This document shows, piece by piece, positions 34,364 through 42,401 of a stretch of 64,000 nt of DNA; the first letter of the stretch is position 1; every line of letters starts with the position of its first letter. The DNA is from Modestobacter italicus (lineage in GTDB: Bacteria; Actinomycetota; Actinomycetes; Mycobacteriales; Geodermatophilaceae), in NCBI RefSeq assembly GCF_000306785.1, contig NC_017955.1, positions 4,278,001-4,342,000 on the forward strand. The letters are read 5' to 3'. The notes under the pieces are model-generated. The model saw only the letters and a list, made by a program, of their open reading frames with translations, was not told where the DNA came from and ran no database searches. The position numbers and the translations under genes are program-made.

Positions 34364-35656
34364 TCAGGCGGCGCCCGCTGCGTGGGCGCCGCCGGAGTCG
34401 CGGGTGCCCATGCCGGTGCTGCGGCCGCCGGCGGACTCGGCGATCTGCTCCTCGCGGTCCTCCGCCGCCATCCGGGTCAGCGCGGCGCCGGCCTCGGCGT
34501 CCCGGGTCAGGTTCTCCCCGGTGCTCGGGTCGAAGACGTGCACCTTCCGGCTGTCCAGCCAGAACTCGGCCTCGCGGCCCTCCCGGATCCGGCTGGTCGA
34601 GTCGATCGACACGATCGCCTGGGTGCGCAGCTCCTCGGCGTCCAGCTCCCGGGACAGCGCCCGCAGCTGGTTGGTGATCTCCTCGGGGGCCTCGTAGGGG
34701 ATGTAGGCGTACTGCTGGTCACCCAGCCACTCGGTGACGTCGACCCGGGCCCGGAACACCGAGCCGAGCGGCCGCTTGGCCTCGTCGACCAGCGAGGCGT
34801 CCTCGAAGTACTCCGGCCGGATGCCGACCAGCAGCAGCTCCCGCCCGGCCACCGCGGCGGCCCGCTTCTCGTCGAGCTCGACCGGACCGAACGGCGTCGA
34901 CAGGGAGCGGCCCTCCAGCCGGGCGGGCAGGAAGTTCATCGGCGGCGAGCCGATGAACCCGGCGACGAACAGGTTGACCGGCTGGTCGTAGAGCTCCCGC
35001 GGCGAGGCGACCTGCTGGATCTTGCCCTTGCGCAGCACGCAGACCCGGTCGCCGAGGGTCATCGCCTCGGTCTGGTCGTGGGTGACGTAGACGGTGGTGA
35101 TCCCCAGCCGGCGCTGCAGCCGGGAGATCTCCGTGCGCATCTGGCCGCGCAGCTTCGCGTCGAGGTTGGACAGCGGCTCGTCGAAGAGGAACGCCTCCGC
35201 CTGCCGCACGATGGCCCGGCCCATCGCCACCCGCTGCCGCTGGCCACCGGAGAGGTTGGCCGGCTTGCGCTCGAGGTGCTCGTGCAGCTCGAGGACGTCG
35301 GCCGCCTCGTTGACCCGGCGCCGCACCTCGGCGTCGTCCATCTTCGCCAGCCGCAGCGGGAAGGCGATGTTCTCGAAGACGGTGAGGTGCGGGTAGAGCG
35401 CGTAGTTCTGGAAGACCATCGACAGGTTGCGCTCCCGCGGGGCCTTGTCGTTGACCCGCTTGCCGCCGATGACCATGTCGCCGCTGCTGATGTCCTCCAG
35501 CCCGACGATCATCCGCAGCAGCGTGGACTTCCCGCAGCCGGACGGGCCGACCAGGATCATGAACTCCCCGTCGGCGATGTCCAGGCTCACGTCGTTCACC
35601 GCCGGGAAGCCGTCGCCGTACTGCTTGACGATGTGGCTCATCTGGATCTCGGCCAT
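34364..35656 (-). CDS. sugC: Sugar ABC transporter ATPase (SugC/MsmK type)
   Basis: A 430-residue MalK-family ATPase. Walker A GPSGCGKST near residue 39, signature LSGGQRQRVAMGRAI, Walker B AFLFDEPLSNLDAKL and the switch His in VYVTHDQTEAM. The C-terminal TOBE domain at 240-390 is standard for sugar importers and makes contacts for regulation. A Gly/Ala tail follows. It is the last gene of the lpqY-sugA-sugB-sugC operon in the mycobacterial order. Such shared ATPases may also serve other sugar porters. Confidence 0.9.
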   Translation of the reverse strand: MAEIQMSHIVKQYGDGFPAVNDVSLDIADGEFMILVGPSGCGKSTLLRMIVGLEDISSGDMVIGGKRVNDKAPRERNLSMVFQNYALYPHLTVFENIAFPLRLAKMDDAEVRRRVNEAADVLELHEHLERKPANLSGGQRQRVAMGRAIVRQAEAFLFDEPLSNLDAKLRGQMRTEISRLQRRLGITTVYVTHDQTEAMTLGDRVCVLRKGKIQQVASPRELYDQPVNLFVAGFIGSPPMNFLPARLEGRSLSTPFGPVELDEKRAAAVAGRELLLVGIRPEYFEDASLVDEAKRPLGSVFRARVDVTEWLGDQQYAYIPYEAPEEITNQLRALSRELDAEELRTQAIVSIDSTSRIREGREAEFWLDSRKVHVFDPSTGENLTRDAEAGAALTRMAAEDREEQIAESAGGRSTGMGTRDSGGAHAAGAA

Positions 35657-35699
35657 CAGTTCTCCCCCTCCGGGAGGTCGGTTCGGGTGCGCATGGGGG

Positions 35700-36533
35700 T
35701 CAGCCCTTCACAGCGCCGTTGGTGAGGCCGGCGACGATGCGCCGCTGGAACAGCAGGACCAGGACCACGACCGGGATGGTGACGATGACCGCGGCCGCGG
35801 CGATCACCCCGGTGGGGTCCTCGAACTGGGACGCGCCGGAGAACAACCCGAGCGCCGCCGGCACCGGCCGGGACGCGCTGGTCGAGGTCAGCGAGATGCC
35901 GTAGATGAAGTCGTTCCAGGCGATGAAGAACGCGATGATCGCCGTGGTGAAGACGCCGGGCGCGGCCAGCGGCACGATGACCTTGCGGAACGCCTGCCAC
36001 GTCGTCGCCCCGTCGACCTGGGCGGCCTGCTCCATCTCCCAGGGGATCTCCCGGAAGAACGCCGACATGGTCCAGATGGAGATCGGCAGGGTCAGCGACA
36101 GGTACGGGATGATCAGCCCGGGCCAGGTGTCGTAGAGCCCGATGTTGCGCCACAGGTTGAACAGCGGCGTCACGATCGAGATGACCGGGAAGATCGCCAC
36201 CGCGAGCGCGGTGCCGAGGATGAACTTCTTGCCCGGGAAGTCCAGCCGGGCGATCGCGTAGGCGGCGAACATCGCGAGGATGCAGGAGATCAGCGTCGCG
36301 ATGAGGCAGATGCCGAAGGAGTTGCGGAGCGCGGGCAGGAACAGGTCACCGCCGGCGCCGGTGAAGATGCCCTCGTAGTTCGCCGACACGGGGTCGGTGG
36401 GCAGGAACTGGCCGTTGGCCAGGTCACTGGGCGCCTTGAACGACAGCGAGACGATCCACGCGACCGGGAACAGCGCGTAGATGACGATCAGGACCCCGGC
36501 GACGATCCACCAGTTCTTCTCCTTGCGGGACAT
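35700..36533 (-). CDS. sugB: Sugar ABC transporter permease (SugB type)
   Basis: A 277-residue permease with six membrane segments and the EAA loop EQAAQVDGATTWQAFRKVIVPLA for docking to SugC. The N-terminus MSRKEKNWW is typical of the MalG class. Its ATG overlaps the stop of the upstream permease by one base (TGATG), indicating translational coupling. Confidence 0.9.
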   Translation of the reverse strand: MSRKEKNWWIVAGVLIVIYALFPVAWIVSLSFKAPSDLANGQFLPTDPVSANYEGIFTGAGGDLFLPALRNSFGICLIATLISCILAMFAAYAIARLDFPGKKFILGTALAVAIFPVISIVTPLFNLWRNIGLYDTWPGLIIPYLSLTLPISIWTMSAFFREIPWEMEQAAQVDGATTWQAFRKVIVPLAAPGVFTTAIIAFFIAWNDFIYGISLTSTSASRPVPAALGLFSGASQFEDPTGVIAAAAVIVTIPVVVLVLLFQRRIVAGLTNGAVKG

Positions 36534-37495
36534 CAGCCCTCACCCCTCGCCTGGGCCAGGTCGACCTTGAAGCCCTTGATGAACAACGCGGCTATCCCCA
36601 CCACGACGAGGAAGAGCAGCACCGAGACCGCCGACCCCAGCCCGATCTCCAGCCGGGAGATGGTCTGCCGGTAGGCCAGGAACGACACCGTCTCGGTGTT
36701 GTTGGCCCCGGCGGTCATCACGAAGATGGAGTCGAAGACGCGGAAGGCGTCGAGGGTGCGGAAGAGCACCGCGACCATGATCGCGGCCTTCATGTTCGGC
36801 AGCGTCACCTTGCGCAGCCGCTGCCACCAGGTGGCGCCGTCGACCTTGGCCGCCTCCTGCAGCACCTCGGGCACCTGGGCCAGGCCGGCCAGCAGGAGCA
36901 GCGAGATGAACGGGGTGGTCTTCCAGATCTCGGCGACGCAGACGACGAAGATCGCCGACCACGTGCCGCCGAACCAGTCCGTGTCCCCGCCGACCCCCGG
37001 CAGCCAGGCGAACCACTTGTTCACGAAACCGGTGTCGATCGCGAACGCGAACTTCCAGGCGAAGGCCGACACCACGGTGATCACCGCGTACGGGATGAGG
37101 ATCGCCGCCCGCAGCACCGGCCGGATGGCGCTGAGCGCCTTCGCCATCACGAAGGCCAGCGCGAAGCCCAGCACCAGCTCGACCGCGACGGTCACCACGG
37201 TGATGAACACCGTGACGCCGATCGAGATCCACCAGGTGCTGTCGGTGAGGATCACCAGGTAGTTCGACAGACCGGTGAACGACCGGTTCTCCGGGTCGGT
37301 GAGCCGGTAGTCGAACAGCGAGTCGTAGACCGCCTGCAGGATCGGGTAGGCGGTGACCAGCAGCATCACCAGCAGCGCCGGGCCGGCGAGCAGCCAGCCG
37401 AGCTTGCGCTCGCTGCGTGCCCGGTCGCTGGTGGTGCCCCGCGGCGCCGAGACCGGTGCCGACTTCTCCGTCGGGGGGAGCGTCGTGGTGCTCAC
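36533..37495 (-). CDS. sugA: Sugar ABC transporter permease (SugA type)
   Basis: A 320-residue MalF-class permease. A polar N-terminal 35 residues precede six membrane segments; the EAA loop is QEAAKVDGATWWQRLRKVTLPNM. The GTG start overlaps the stop of the binding-protein gene as GTGA. A much longer upstream frame exists but only repeats the binding-protein region in the wrong frame. Confidence 0.9.
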   Translation of the reverse strand: MSTTTLPPTEKSAPVSAPRGTTSDRARSERKLGWLLAGPALLVMLLVTAYPILQAVYDSLFDYRLTDPENRSFTGLSNYLVILTDSTWWISIGVTVFITVVTVAVELVLGFALAFVMAKALSAIRPVLRAAILIPYAVITVVSAFAWKFAFAIDTGFVNKWFAWLPGVGGDTDWFGGTWSAIFVVCVAEIWKTTPFISLLLLAGLAQVPEVLQEAAKVDGATWWQRLRKVTLPNMKAAIMVAVLFRTLDAFRVFDSIFVMTAGANNTETVSFLAYRQTISRLEIGLGSAVSVLLFLVVVGIAALFIKGFKVDLAQARGEG

Positions 37496-38832
37496 AGCAG
37501 CTGCTCCTTCTGCAGGACGGCGGTGATGAAGTCGGTGGCCTTCTGCGGCGTCGAGTCCGGGTCGACCGAGCTGGTCGGGTGGTACTCGCGCTGGAGCCCG
37601 CCGGAGACCTCGCTGTAGTACGGCGTCTGCGGCCGGGGCACCGCCTGGTCCAGCGAGTCCAGGATCGTGTCGGCCATCGGGAACACCTTCTGCACCTCGG
37701 GGTCGTCGTACACCGTGGTGTCCGAGGCCGGGTTGCCGTTGGTCGTGAAGTAGTAGGCCTGGTTCTCGGTCGACGTGATGCACTCGGTCGCCTCGTAGGC
37801 GAGGTCGGTGTGCTGGCTGAAGGCACCGACGCCGAGGTTGATCCCGCCGTACGGGGGCGCGCTGTCGGTGCCCTCGTCGACCTGCGGGTACAGCGCCCAG
37901 CCGAAGTCGTCGGGGACGGACTGCTCCATCGTCCCGGCCTCGACCGCGGACAGCGCCCGGCCCCAGACGAACGGGTAGTTGACCTGGAAGCCGGCGTCCG
38001 GACCCTCGAAGCCGGTCGCGGTGGTGTCCTCGGTCGCGGTGGAGAGCGAGGCACCCGCCTGGCCGCTGCTGGAGACGTCGCGCATGACCTCGGTGGCCCG
38101 CACGCCGGCATCCGAGGTGAGTCCCAGCTCGATCCCGTCCGGGTCGGTGGAGTTCTCGGCGATGATCGACCCGCCGGCGGACTCGATGAGCGCGTTGAAC
38201 CAGACGGTGAGGGACTCCGCCCGCGCCCCCTGCACGCCGAGGAGCTTGTCCTGGTCCTGCGCGGCGGTGATCAGCTGGTCCCAGGTCACCGGCTGGGTCA
38301 TGTCCAGCCCGGCGGCCTCGGCGACCGACTTGCGGTACCAGAGCAGCTGGGTGTTCGCCCACCACGGCACGGCGACGAGCTCGTCGTTCCACGTCGAGCC
38401 CTCGATGGCGCTCTCCACCACGTCCTCGGTGACCCGCTCGGCCACGTCGTCGGGCACGGGGGCGAGGAAGCCGGCCTGGGCGAACTCCGGGATGAACGGC
38501 GGGTCCAGGCTGATGATGTCGATCGAGTCGTCGTTGGCCGCCAGTCGGCGGACCAGCTGCTCGCGCTGCTCCCCGGCCTGGCGGGGCAGCACCGAGGTGG
38601 TGATCCGGTACCTGCCGCCCGCGGCCTCGGTGCACCGGGCGGCGAGCTCGGCCTGCCCGCCGGAGTCCGGGTTGGTGTACCAGGTGAGCGTCGGGACCCC
38701 GCCGTCGTCACTCCCGCACGCGGCCAGCACGGACGACAGGACCGCGGCCGCGGCGGCGCCCGCGAGCGCGCGTCGGCGTCGTCCCGCCCCTCGGCTGGTC
38801 GGTCGGACAAGGCGAGCGCTCGGCACCGTCAT
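37492..38832 (-). CDS. lpqY: Sugar-binding lipoprotein (LpqY type)
   Basis: A 446-residue solute-binding lipoprotein (SBP family 1) with lipobox LAAC near residue 39, after an Arg-rich n-region. The mature part shows sugar-binder motifs: IDIISLDPPFIPEF, a W-W-A-N-T-Q-L-L-W-Y-R strand and a NLGVGAFSQH segment. The order with SugA, SugB and SugC matches the mycobacterial LpqY-SugABC trehalose importer, but maltose or another oligosaccharide is possible. It heads the operon, below a strong promoter and a palindrome. Confidence 0.87.
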   Translation of the reverse strand: MTVPSARLVRPTSRGAGRRRRALAGAAAAAVLSSVLAACGSDDGGVPTLTWYTNPDSGGQAELAARCTEAAGGRYRITTSVLPRQAGEQREQLVRRLAANDDSIDIISLDPPFIPEFAQAGFLAPVPDDVAERVTEDVVESAIEGSTWNDELVAVPWWANTQLLWYRKSVAEAAGLDMTQPVTWDQLITAAQDQDKLLGVQGARAESLTVWFNALIESAGGSIIAENSTDPDGIELGLTSDAGVRATEVMRDVSSSGQAGASLSTATEDTTATGFEGPDAGFQVNYPFVWGRALSAVEAGTMEQSVPDDFGWALYPQVDEGTDSAPPYGGINLGVGAFSQHTDLAYEATECITSTENQAYYFTTNGNPASDTTVYDDPEVQKVFPMADTILDSLDQAVPRPQTPYYSEVSGGLQREYHPTSSVDPDSTPQKATDFITAVLQKEQLL

Positions 38833-38851
38833 CAGCCTCCGTTGGCGATCA

Positions 38852-38867
38852 GCGACGCGTTCGTCGC
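38852..38867. promoter_or_regulatory. Palindrome before lpqY
   Basis: GCGACG-CGTT-CGTCGC, perfect 6-bp arms, downstream of the lpqY -10. It resembles a repressor operator placed to block transcription, for example a LacI- or GntR-type site, with no adjacent sugar regulator gene. Identity is unproven. Confidence 0.45.
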
Positions 38868-38879
38868 CTTGGATCTTGG

Positions 38880-38908
38880 AGAGTGGCCCGGCTCACATGC
38901 TGTGTCAA
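38880..38908 (-). promoter_or_regulatory. Promoter of the lpqY-sugABC operon
   Basis: Minus strand: TTGACA, 17 nt, CACTCT. The -35 is a perfect sigma-70 consensus, rare in this GC-rich window. The -35 overlaps the stop codon of the DUF4032 gene. About 47 nt of leader precede the lpqY ATG and contain the palindrome. Confidence 0.7.
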
Positions 38909-40158
38909 TCTGAGGCCGGAGCTGTGACCGTCCCGCGATCTGCGATGACCGAGGGGGTGGTCATCACCGCTGGGGTGCGGGGCAGTTCGTGCTGGACGTA
39001 GGAGCGTGCGGCCGCCCAGGTGCCGACGTCGAAGCCGGCCTGCTCGGAGAGGAACCAGCGGTGCTCGAGCACCTCGTGGAAGACCTCCGCGGGCTCCAGG
39101 CGCCCGGCGAGCTCGGCCGGGACGATGTCGAGGACCGGCTGGTAGACCTCGGCCAGCCAGCGCCGTCCGGCCACCGCCTCGGGCACCGGCCTGCCGGCCC
39201 GCTGCTCGAGGAAGGCCCGGTAGGACCACAGGTCGTTGAGCAGCCGCCGGGCCTGGTTCTCCTGCACCTCCAGGCCGGTGAGCCGGAACAGCTCGTGGCG
39301 CTGCTGCCCCGGCTCGGACACCCGGGTCTCCACCCGCAGCCGGGCGCCCTCCGGGGAGGTCACCAGCTCCACCTCGCCGACGTCGAAGCCGAGGTCGTTG
39401 ATCCGCTGCAGGCGCTCGGCCACCCGGTAGGCCTGCTCGTCGACCCGGAAGACCTCCTCGCGGGTGACCTCGTCCCACAGCGCCTCGTAGCGGCCGGCGA
39501 GGCCGTCGGCGACCTCGATGGGGTCGATGTCCGGCGACAGCAGCTCACCGGCCTGCAGGTCCATCAGCTCGGCGCCGACCCGTTCCCGGGCCAGGTCGAC
39601 GTCGTAGGCGCGCATCCCGGCGGACAGGGTCGAGTAGCGCTCGGCGGTCTCGGCGTCGACCAGGTACGCGGTGAACGCGCCGGCGTCGCGGCGGAAGAGG
39701 GTGTTGGACAGCGAGCAGTCGCCCCAGTAGACGCCGGCCAGGTGCAGCCGGACGAGCAGCTGGGCGAGCGTGTCCAGCAGCCGGTCGGGTGCGTGCGCCG
39801 CCCGCGGCCCGCTGAACACGTACCGGTAGGACATCGAGTACTCGAGGTACCGGGTGACCAGGATGGCGTCCTGCTCGTCGGGCCGGTCGATGCAGATGCC
39901 CAGCACCGACACCGACGGCAGCCCCTCGGCCTCGAACTCCGCGAGCAGCGAGTACTCGTGCCGGGCCAGCGGTTCGGCGATCTCCTTGAGGGCGTACACC
40001 CGCCCCTCGGACACGGTGAAGCGCACGACGTGCCGGGAGATGCCGCGCTGGGGCACCTCGAGCAGCAGGGCGGGGTCCCAGTCCTTCAGCGGCTGGTGCC
40101 ATGGGAGGGCGAGGAGCCCGGCGGCCTCGGCGGCCGGGGGCCGGAACAGGTACCGCAC
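38905..40158 (-). CDS. DUF4032 protein with kinase-like lobe
   Basis: A 417-residue protein of the DUF4032 type. The first 200 residues resemble a lipopolysaccharide-kinase-like fold: V-Y-A-L-K-E-I with a probable Lys, HEYSLLAEFEAEGLPSV, then HLAGVYWGDCSLSNTLF, which mimics the H-x-D-x-x-x-x-N catalytic loop with Asp in GDCSLSN. DUF4032 proper is the C-terminal half. Activity is not shown. The GTG at 40158 has GGAGGG upstream at correct distance; upstream codons are Arg/Gly-rich and unlikely to be coding. Confidence 0.8.
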   Translation of the reverse strand: MRYLFRPPAAEAAGLLALPWHQPLKDWDPALLLEVPQRGISRHVVRFTVSEGRVYALKEIAEPLARHEYSLLAEFEAEGLPSVSVLGICIDRPDEQDAILVTRYLEYSMSYRYVFSGPRAAHAPDRLLDTLAQLLVRLHLAGVYWGDCSLSNTLFRRDAGAFTAYLVDAETAERYSTLSAGMRAYDVDLARERVGAELMDLQAGELLSPDIDPIEVADGLAGRYEALWDEVTREEVFRVDEQAYRVAERLQRINDLGFDVGEVELVTSPEGARLRVETRVSEPGQQRHELFRLTGLEVQENQARRLLNDLWSYRAFLEQRAGRPVPEAVAGRRWLAEVYQPVLDIVPAELAGRLEPAEVFHEVLEHRWFLSEQAGFDVGTWAAARSYVQHELPRTPAVMTTPSVIADRGTVTAPASD

Positions 40159-40257
40159 GACGCCCTCCGGGAACCGGTCGACCGAGCCCGCGCACTGCTC
40201 GCGGCGTGCCGCCACGATGCCATGCCCGCTCCCCCGCTGTGACCCCGGACACGACAC

Positions 40258-40292
40258 GGCCGCCCGGCCCACCGGGGCGGGCACGGGCGGCC
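40258..40292 (-). terminator. Terminator after TetR gene
   Basis: Nine-bp GC stem (GGCCGCCCG and complement), 17-nt loop, beginning 17 nt after the TetR stop on the minus strand. Confidence 0.5.
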
Positions 40293-40309
40293 GACGGGGC
40301 CGGCGGAGG

Positions 40310-40795
40310 TCAGCCGACGAGCTGCCCGGTGACGACGGCGGCCTGCGCGGCGCGCTCCGGCGCCGTGCCCGGCTGCAGCACCAGGCCCAGCAGCCACCGG
40401 CAGACCAGCTCGGCCTCGGGGCGGCTGATCCGCAGCGCGGAGGCGAGGGTCAGGACGACGTCACCCCACCGCTCGGAGTCCAGCCCCATCATCTGCACCA
40501 GGGTCTCCGGCTCGGTCTCGGCCAGCCGGCGGAGCACCGGGTGCGCGCCGACCTCCTCGGCCAGCGCGGGCACTGCGACGGTGAGCGGGAGCTCGGCGGC
40601 GAGCGCGGCCAGCCGGTCGAGCTCGAAGGCGACCAGGGCCTGCGCGACGTCGTCCTTGGTGCGGAAGTGGTTGTACAGCGTGGCCTTCGCGACGCCGGCG
40701 GCAGCGGCGACGTGCTGCATGGTCGTCTTCTTCAGACCGCGCTCGGCGAAGGCGCTGCGTGCCCCGGTGAGCAGGCCGCGGCGGGTGCGGCTCAT
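40310..40795 (-). CDS. TetR family transcriptional regulator
   Basis: A 161-residue TetR regulator. The HTH at residues 10-50 is canonical (AFAERGLKKTTMQHVAAAAGVAKATLYNHFRTKDDV). The C-terminal ligand domain is short, about 105 residues. No adjacent target operon is obvious. The ATG is close to the end of the small protein gene at 40813-41102, so both may come from the promoter at 41109. Confidence 0.88.
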   Translation of the reverse strand: MSRTRRGLLTGARSAFAERGLKKTTMQHVAAAAGVAKATLYNHFRTKDDVAQALVAFELDRLAALAAELPLTVAVPALAEEVGAHPVLRRLAETEPETLVQMMGLDSERWGDVVLTLASALRISRPEAELVCRWLLGLVLQPGTAPERAAQAAVVTGQLVG

Positions 40796-40812
40796 CGCGA
40801 CCCCGGGCCGGG

Positions 40813-41102
40813 TCAGCGGACGGCGGCTTTTGCGCGGCCCCGCGGCGGTGGGGCGGGGCGCCGGGACGGCCCACGGCGGTCAGCGACGGCACCGGCGCGG
40901 TGAGCTGCAGGCCCGGCGCGGGCGGCTGCAGGAAGGCCCCGACCGGCACCGGCGTCGTCAGGTGGTGCCCGGCCGTGGCGGCCGCCTCGGCAGCGGCGGC
41001 CTCCGCCGCGTCGGCCTCCAGGACGGTGACCCCGGTACGACCGGGAGCCGCCGGCGCGGAGGACTGCGGCGTCAGCTGGGTGCGGGATCCGGGGGAAGAC
41101 AT
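40813..41102 (-). CDS. Ala/Pro-rich hypothetical protein, 3' end uncertain
   Basis: The ATG at 41102 sits 6 nt downstream of a good promoter and opens a frame with strong third-position GC for about 75 codons, including a VTVLEADAAEAAAAEAAATAG helix and two P-V-x-S/G motifs. Beyond about 40880 the frame becomes Arg/Pro-rich and runs on, overlapping tetR in another frame down to 40461; a shift of frame would give stops at 40880 or 40813. I place the end at 40813 as a compromise. I do not recognise the protein. A sequence error or real frame break near 40880 is possible. Confidence 0.4.
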
Positions 41103-41108
41103 GGACAC

Positions 41109-41137
41109 TTTGTGCCTTGATGGTCGCACTGGGTCAA
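41109..41137 (-). promoter_or_regulatory. Promoter of small protein-tetR unit
   Basis: Minus strand: TTGACC, 17 nt, CACAAA, then 6 nt and ATG 41102. A five-of-six -35 with optimal spacing; the layout predicts a leaderless mRNA. Confidence 0.6.
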
Positions 41138-41207
41138 GCAGGTGGACGCCGAGCGGTGTTCGTGTCGCCTCGCGAGCAGCACCCGTCCCACGGTGACGTA
41201 CTGGAAC

Positions 41208-41263
41208 GGCCCCCTCGCAGGGCCCCACGCCGAGCGGAGCGAGGCGTGGGGGGCGAGGGGGTC
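41208..41263 (-). terminator. Terminator after clgR
   Basis: Long GC stem with a bulge: GGCCCCCTCGC pairs with the mirrored arm ending at 41263, and CCCCACGCC pairs with GGCGTGGGG; loop GAGCGGAGCGA. It begins 6 nt after the inferred clgR stop, which supports that stop as the true gene end. Confidence 0.65.
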
Positions 41264-41268
41264 CTTCG

Positions 41269-41722
41269 TCAGGCGGCGAGGCAGACGGCGCCGGTCGCCC
41301 GGGCACCGGAGCGGGCCGGCTGGGCGCCGCCGACCAGCGCCAGGGCGGGCTCGGCGACGGGGGCCTCGGTGGCCTGCTGCTCGGCGGTCTCGGACTCCGC
41401 GGCCGCGGCCGGGTCGTCGTCGGGGGCACCGGGGACGGCCGGCGCCGACCCCGGCGAGCGCGACCGGGCGCACCGGGCGGCGGGCCGGCTCGGCCAGCCG
41501 CATCTCCAGGCTGACCTCGGCCAGCAGGTCGGCCAGCTCGACGTCGAGGGCGTCGCAGATCGAGGCGAGCAGCTCGGAGGACGCCTCCTTCTGCCCCCGC
41601 TCGACCTCCGACAGGTAGCCCAGGCTGACCCGGGCCGCGCCCGAGACGTCGCGCAGCGTCCGCCGCTGCCGCAGCCGGTGACCCCGCAGGGTGTTCCCCA
41701 GCTGTGTGCGCAGCAGCGTCAT
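41269..41722 (-). CDS. clgR: ClgR-type HTH regulator with apparent frameshift
   Basis: ClgR activates clp protease and stress genes in actinobacteria, in the conserved position after cinA. Residues 1-75 form the Cro/C1-type HTH: RLRQRRTLRDVSGAARVSLGYLSEVERGQKEASSELL. After about residue 85 the frame turns into Arg-rich low-quality sequence, while the +1 frame reads PAVPGAPDDDPAAAAE and ends with GAVCLAA then stop at 41269-41271, just before the terminator. The product joined by one frame change would have about 150 residues. The C-terminal Leu-Ala-Ala resembles a Clp degron, as known for ClgR. Sequencing error, mutation or programmed shift cannot be told apart here. Confidence 0.72.
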
Positions 41723-41864
41723 GGCCGTCTCCTGTCCACTCCGACGCGCAGTTCCTGCACGTGGTGTCGTGTGCACGGGCACCGACCGGACGGACCGGAG
41801 GACCCCGTGTGGTCACCGTACGCGGCCATGACCCCGGTCACCGTCCCGGTGGGGGCACGTCCGC

Positions 41865-42401
41865 TCATGGCGTAACACCGGCGCGGCCCGGGTGGTTCCC
41901 GGCCGGCAGCGGGTGCTCGTCGAGCCGCTCGAGCAGCCGCAGCAGCGCGGTCTGCACCGCGCCGGCGCGCACCTCGGCGCGGTCGCCGGGCAGGTCGAGC
42001 TCGTGGACGACGGTGAGCAGCCCGTCGCTGAGCCCGAGGTAGACCCGGCCGGGGGCGTGACCGTCAACGGGGTCGGGGCCGGCGACGCCGGTGAGCCCGA
42101 CGCCCCAGGTCGCCGCGCAGCGGACCCGGATGCCCTCGGCGAGCGCCGCGGCGGTGCGCTCGCTGACCGGCCCGTGCTCGGCGAGCAGGTCGGCCGGTAC
42201 CCCGGCCAGCGCCGTCTTCAGGTCGGTGGCGTAGACGACCGCACCACCGCGCAGCGTGCCGCTGGCGCCGGGCACGGAGGCCAGTGTGGCGCAGAACAGC
42301 CCGGCGGTGAGCGACTCGGCCGCGGCCACGGTCTCCCCGCGGGCGAGCAGCCCGGCGTGCACCCGTGCCGCGGTCGTCGGCTCGGCCGGTGGCAGGCTCA
42401 C
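41865..42401 (-). CDS. cinA: CinA-type nicotinamide-nucleotide amidase
   Basis: A 178-residue protein consisting only of the CinA C-terminal amidase domain (PncC), which deamidates NMN. Marks: VAAAESLTAGLFCATLASVPGAS, GGAVVYATDLK, GVGLTGVAGPDP. There is no N-terminal molybdopterin-binding domain, as in most actinobacterial PncC. GTG start overlaps the pgsA stop (GTGA). Conserved ftsK-rimO-pgsA-cinA-clgR order. Confidence 0.9.
   Translation of the reverse strand: MSLPPAEPTTAARVHAGLLARGETVAAAESLTAGLFCATLASVPGASGTLRGGAVVYATDLKTALAGVPADLLAEHGPVSERTAAALAEGIRVRCAATWGVGLTGVAGPDPVDGHAPGRVYLGLSDGLLTVVHELDLPGDRAEVRAGAVQTALLRLLERLDEHPLPAGNHPGRAGVTP

Noticed and set aside
41723-41864. ClgR or SigE binding sites in the clgR leader
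   Set aside because: A GGAAC motif is present, but no matching -10 (CGTT) at proper spacing and no ClgR palindrome could be found.
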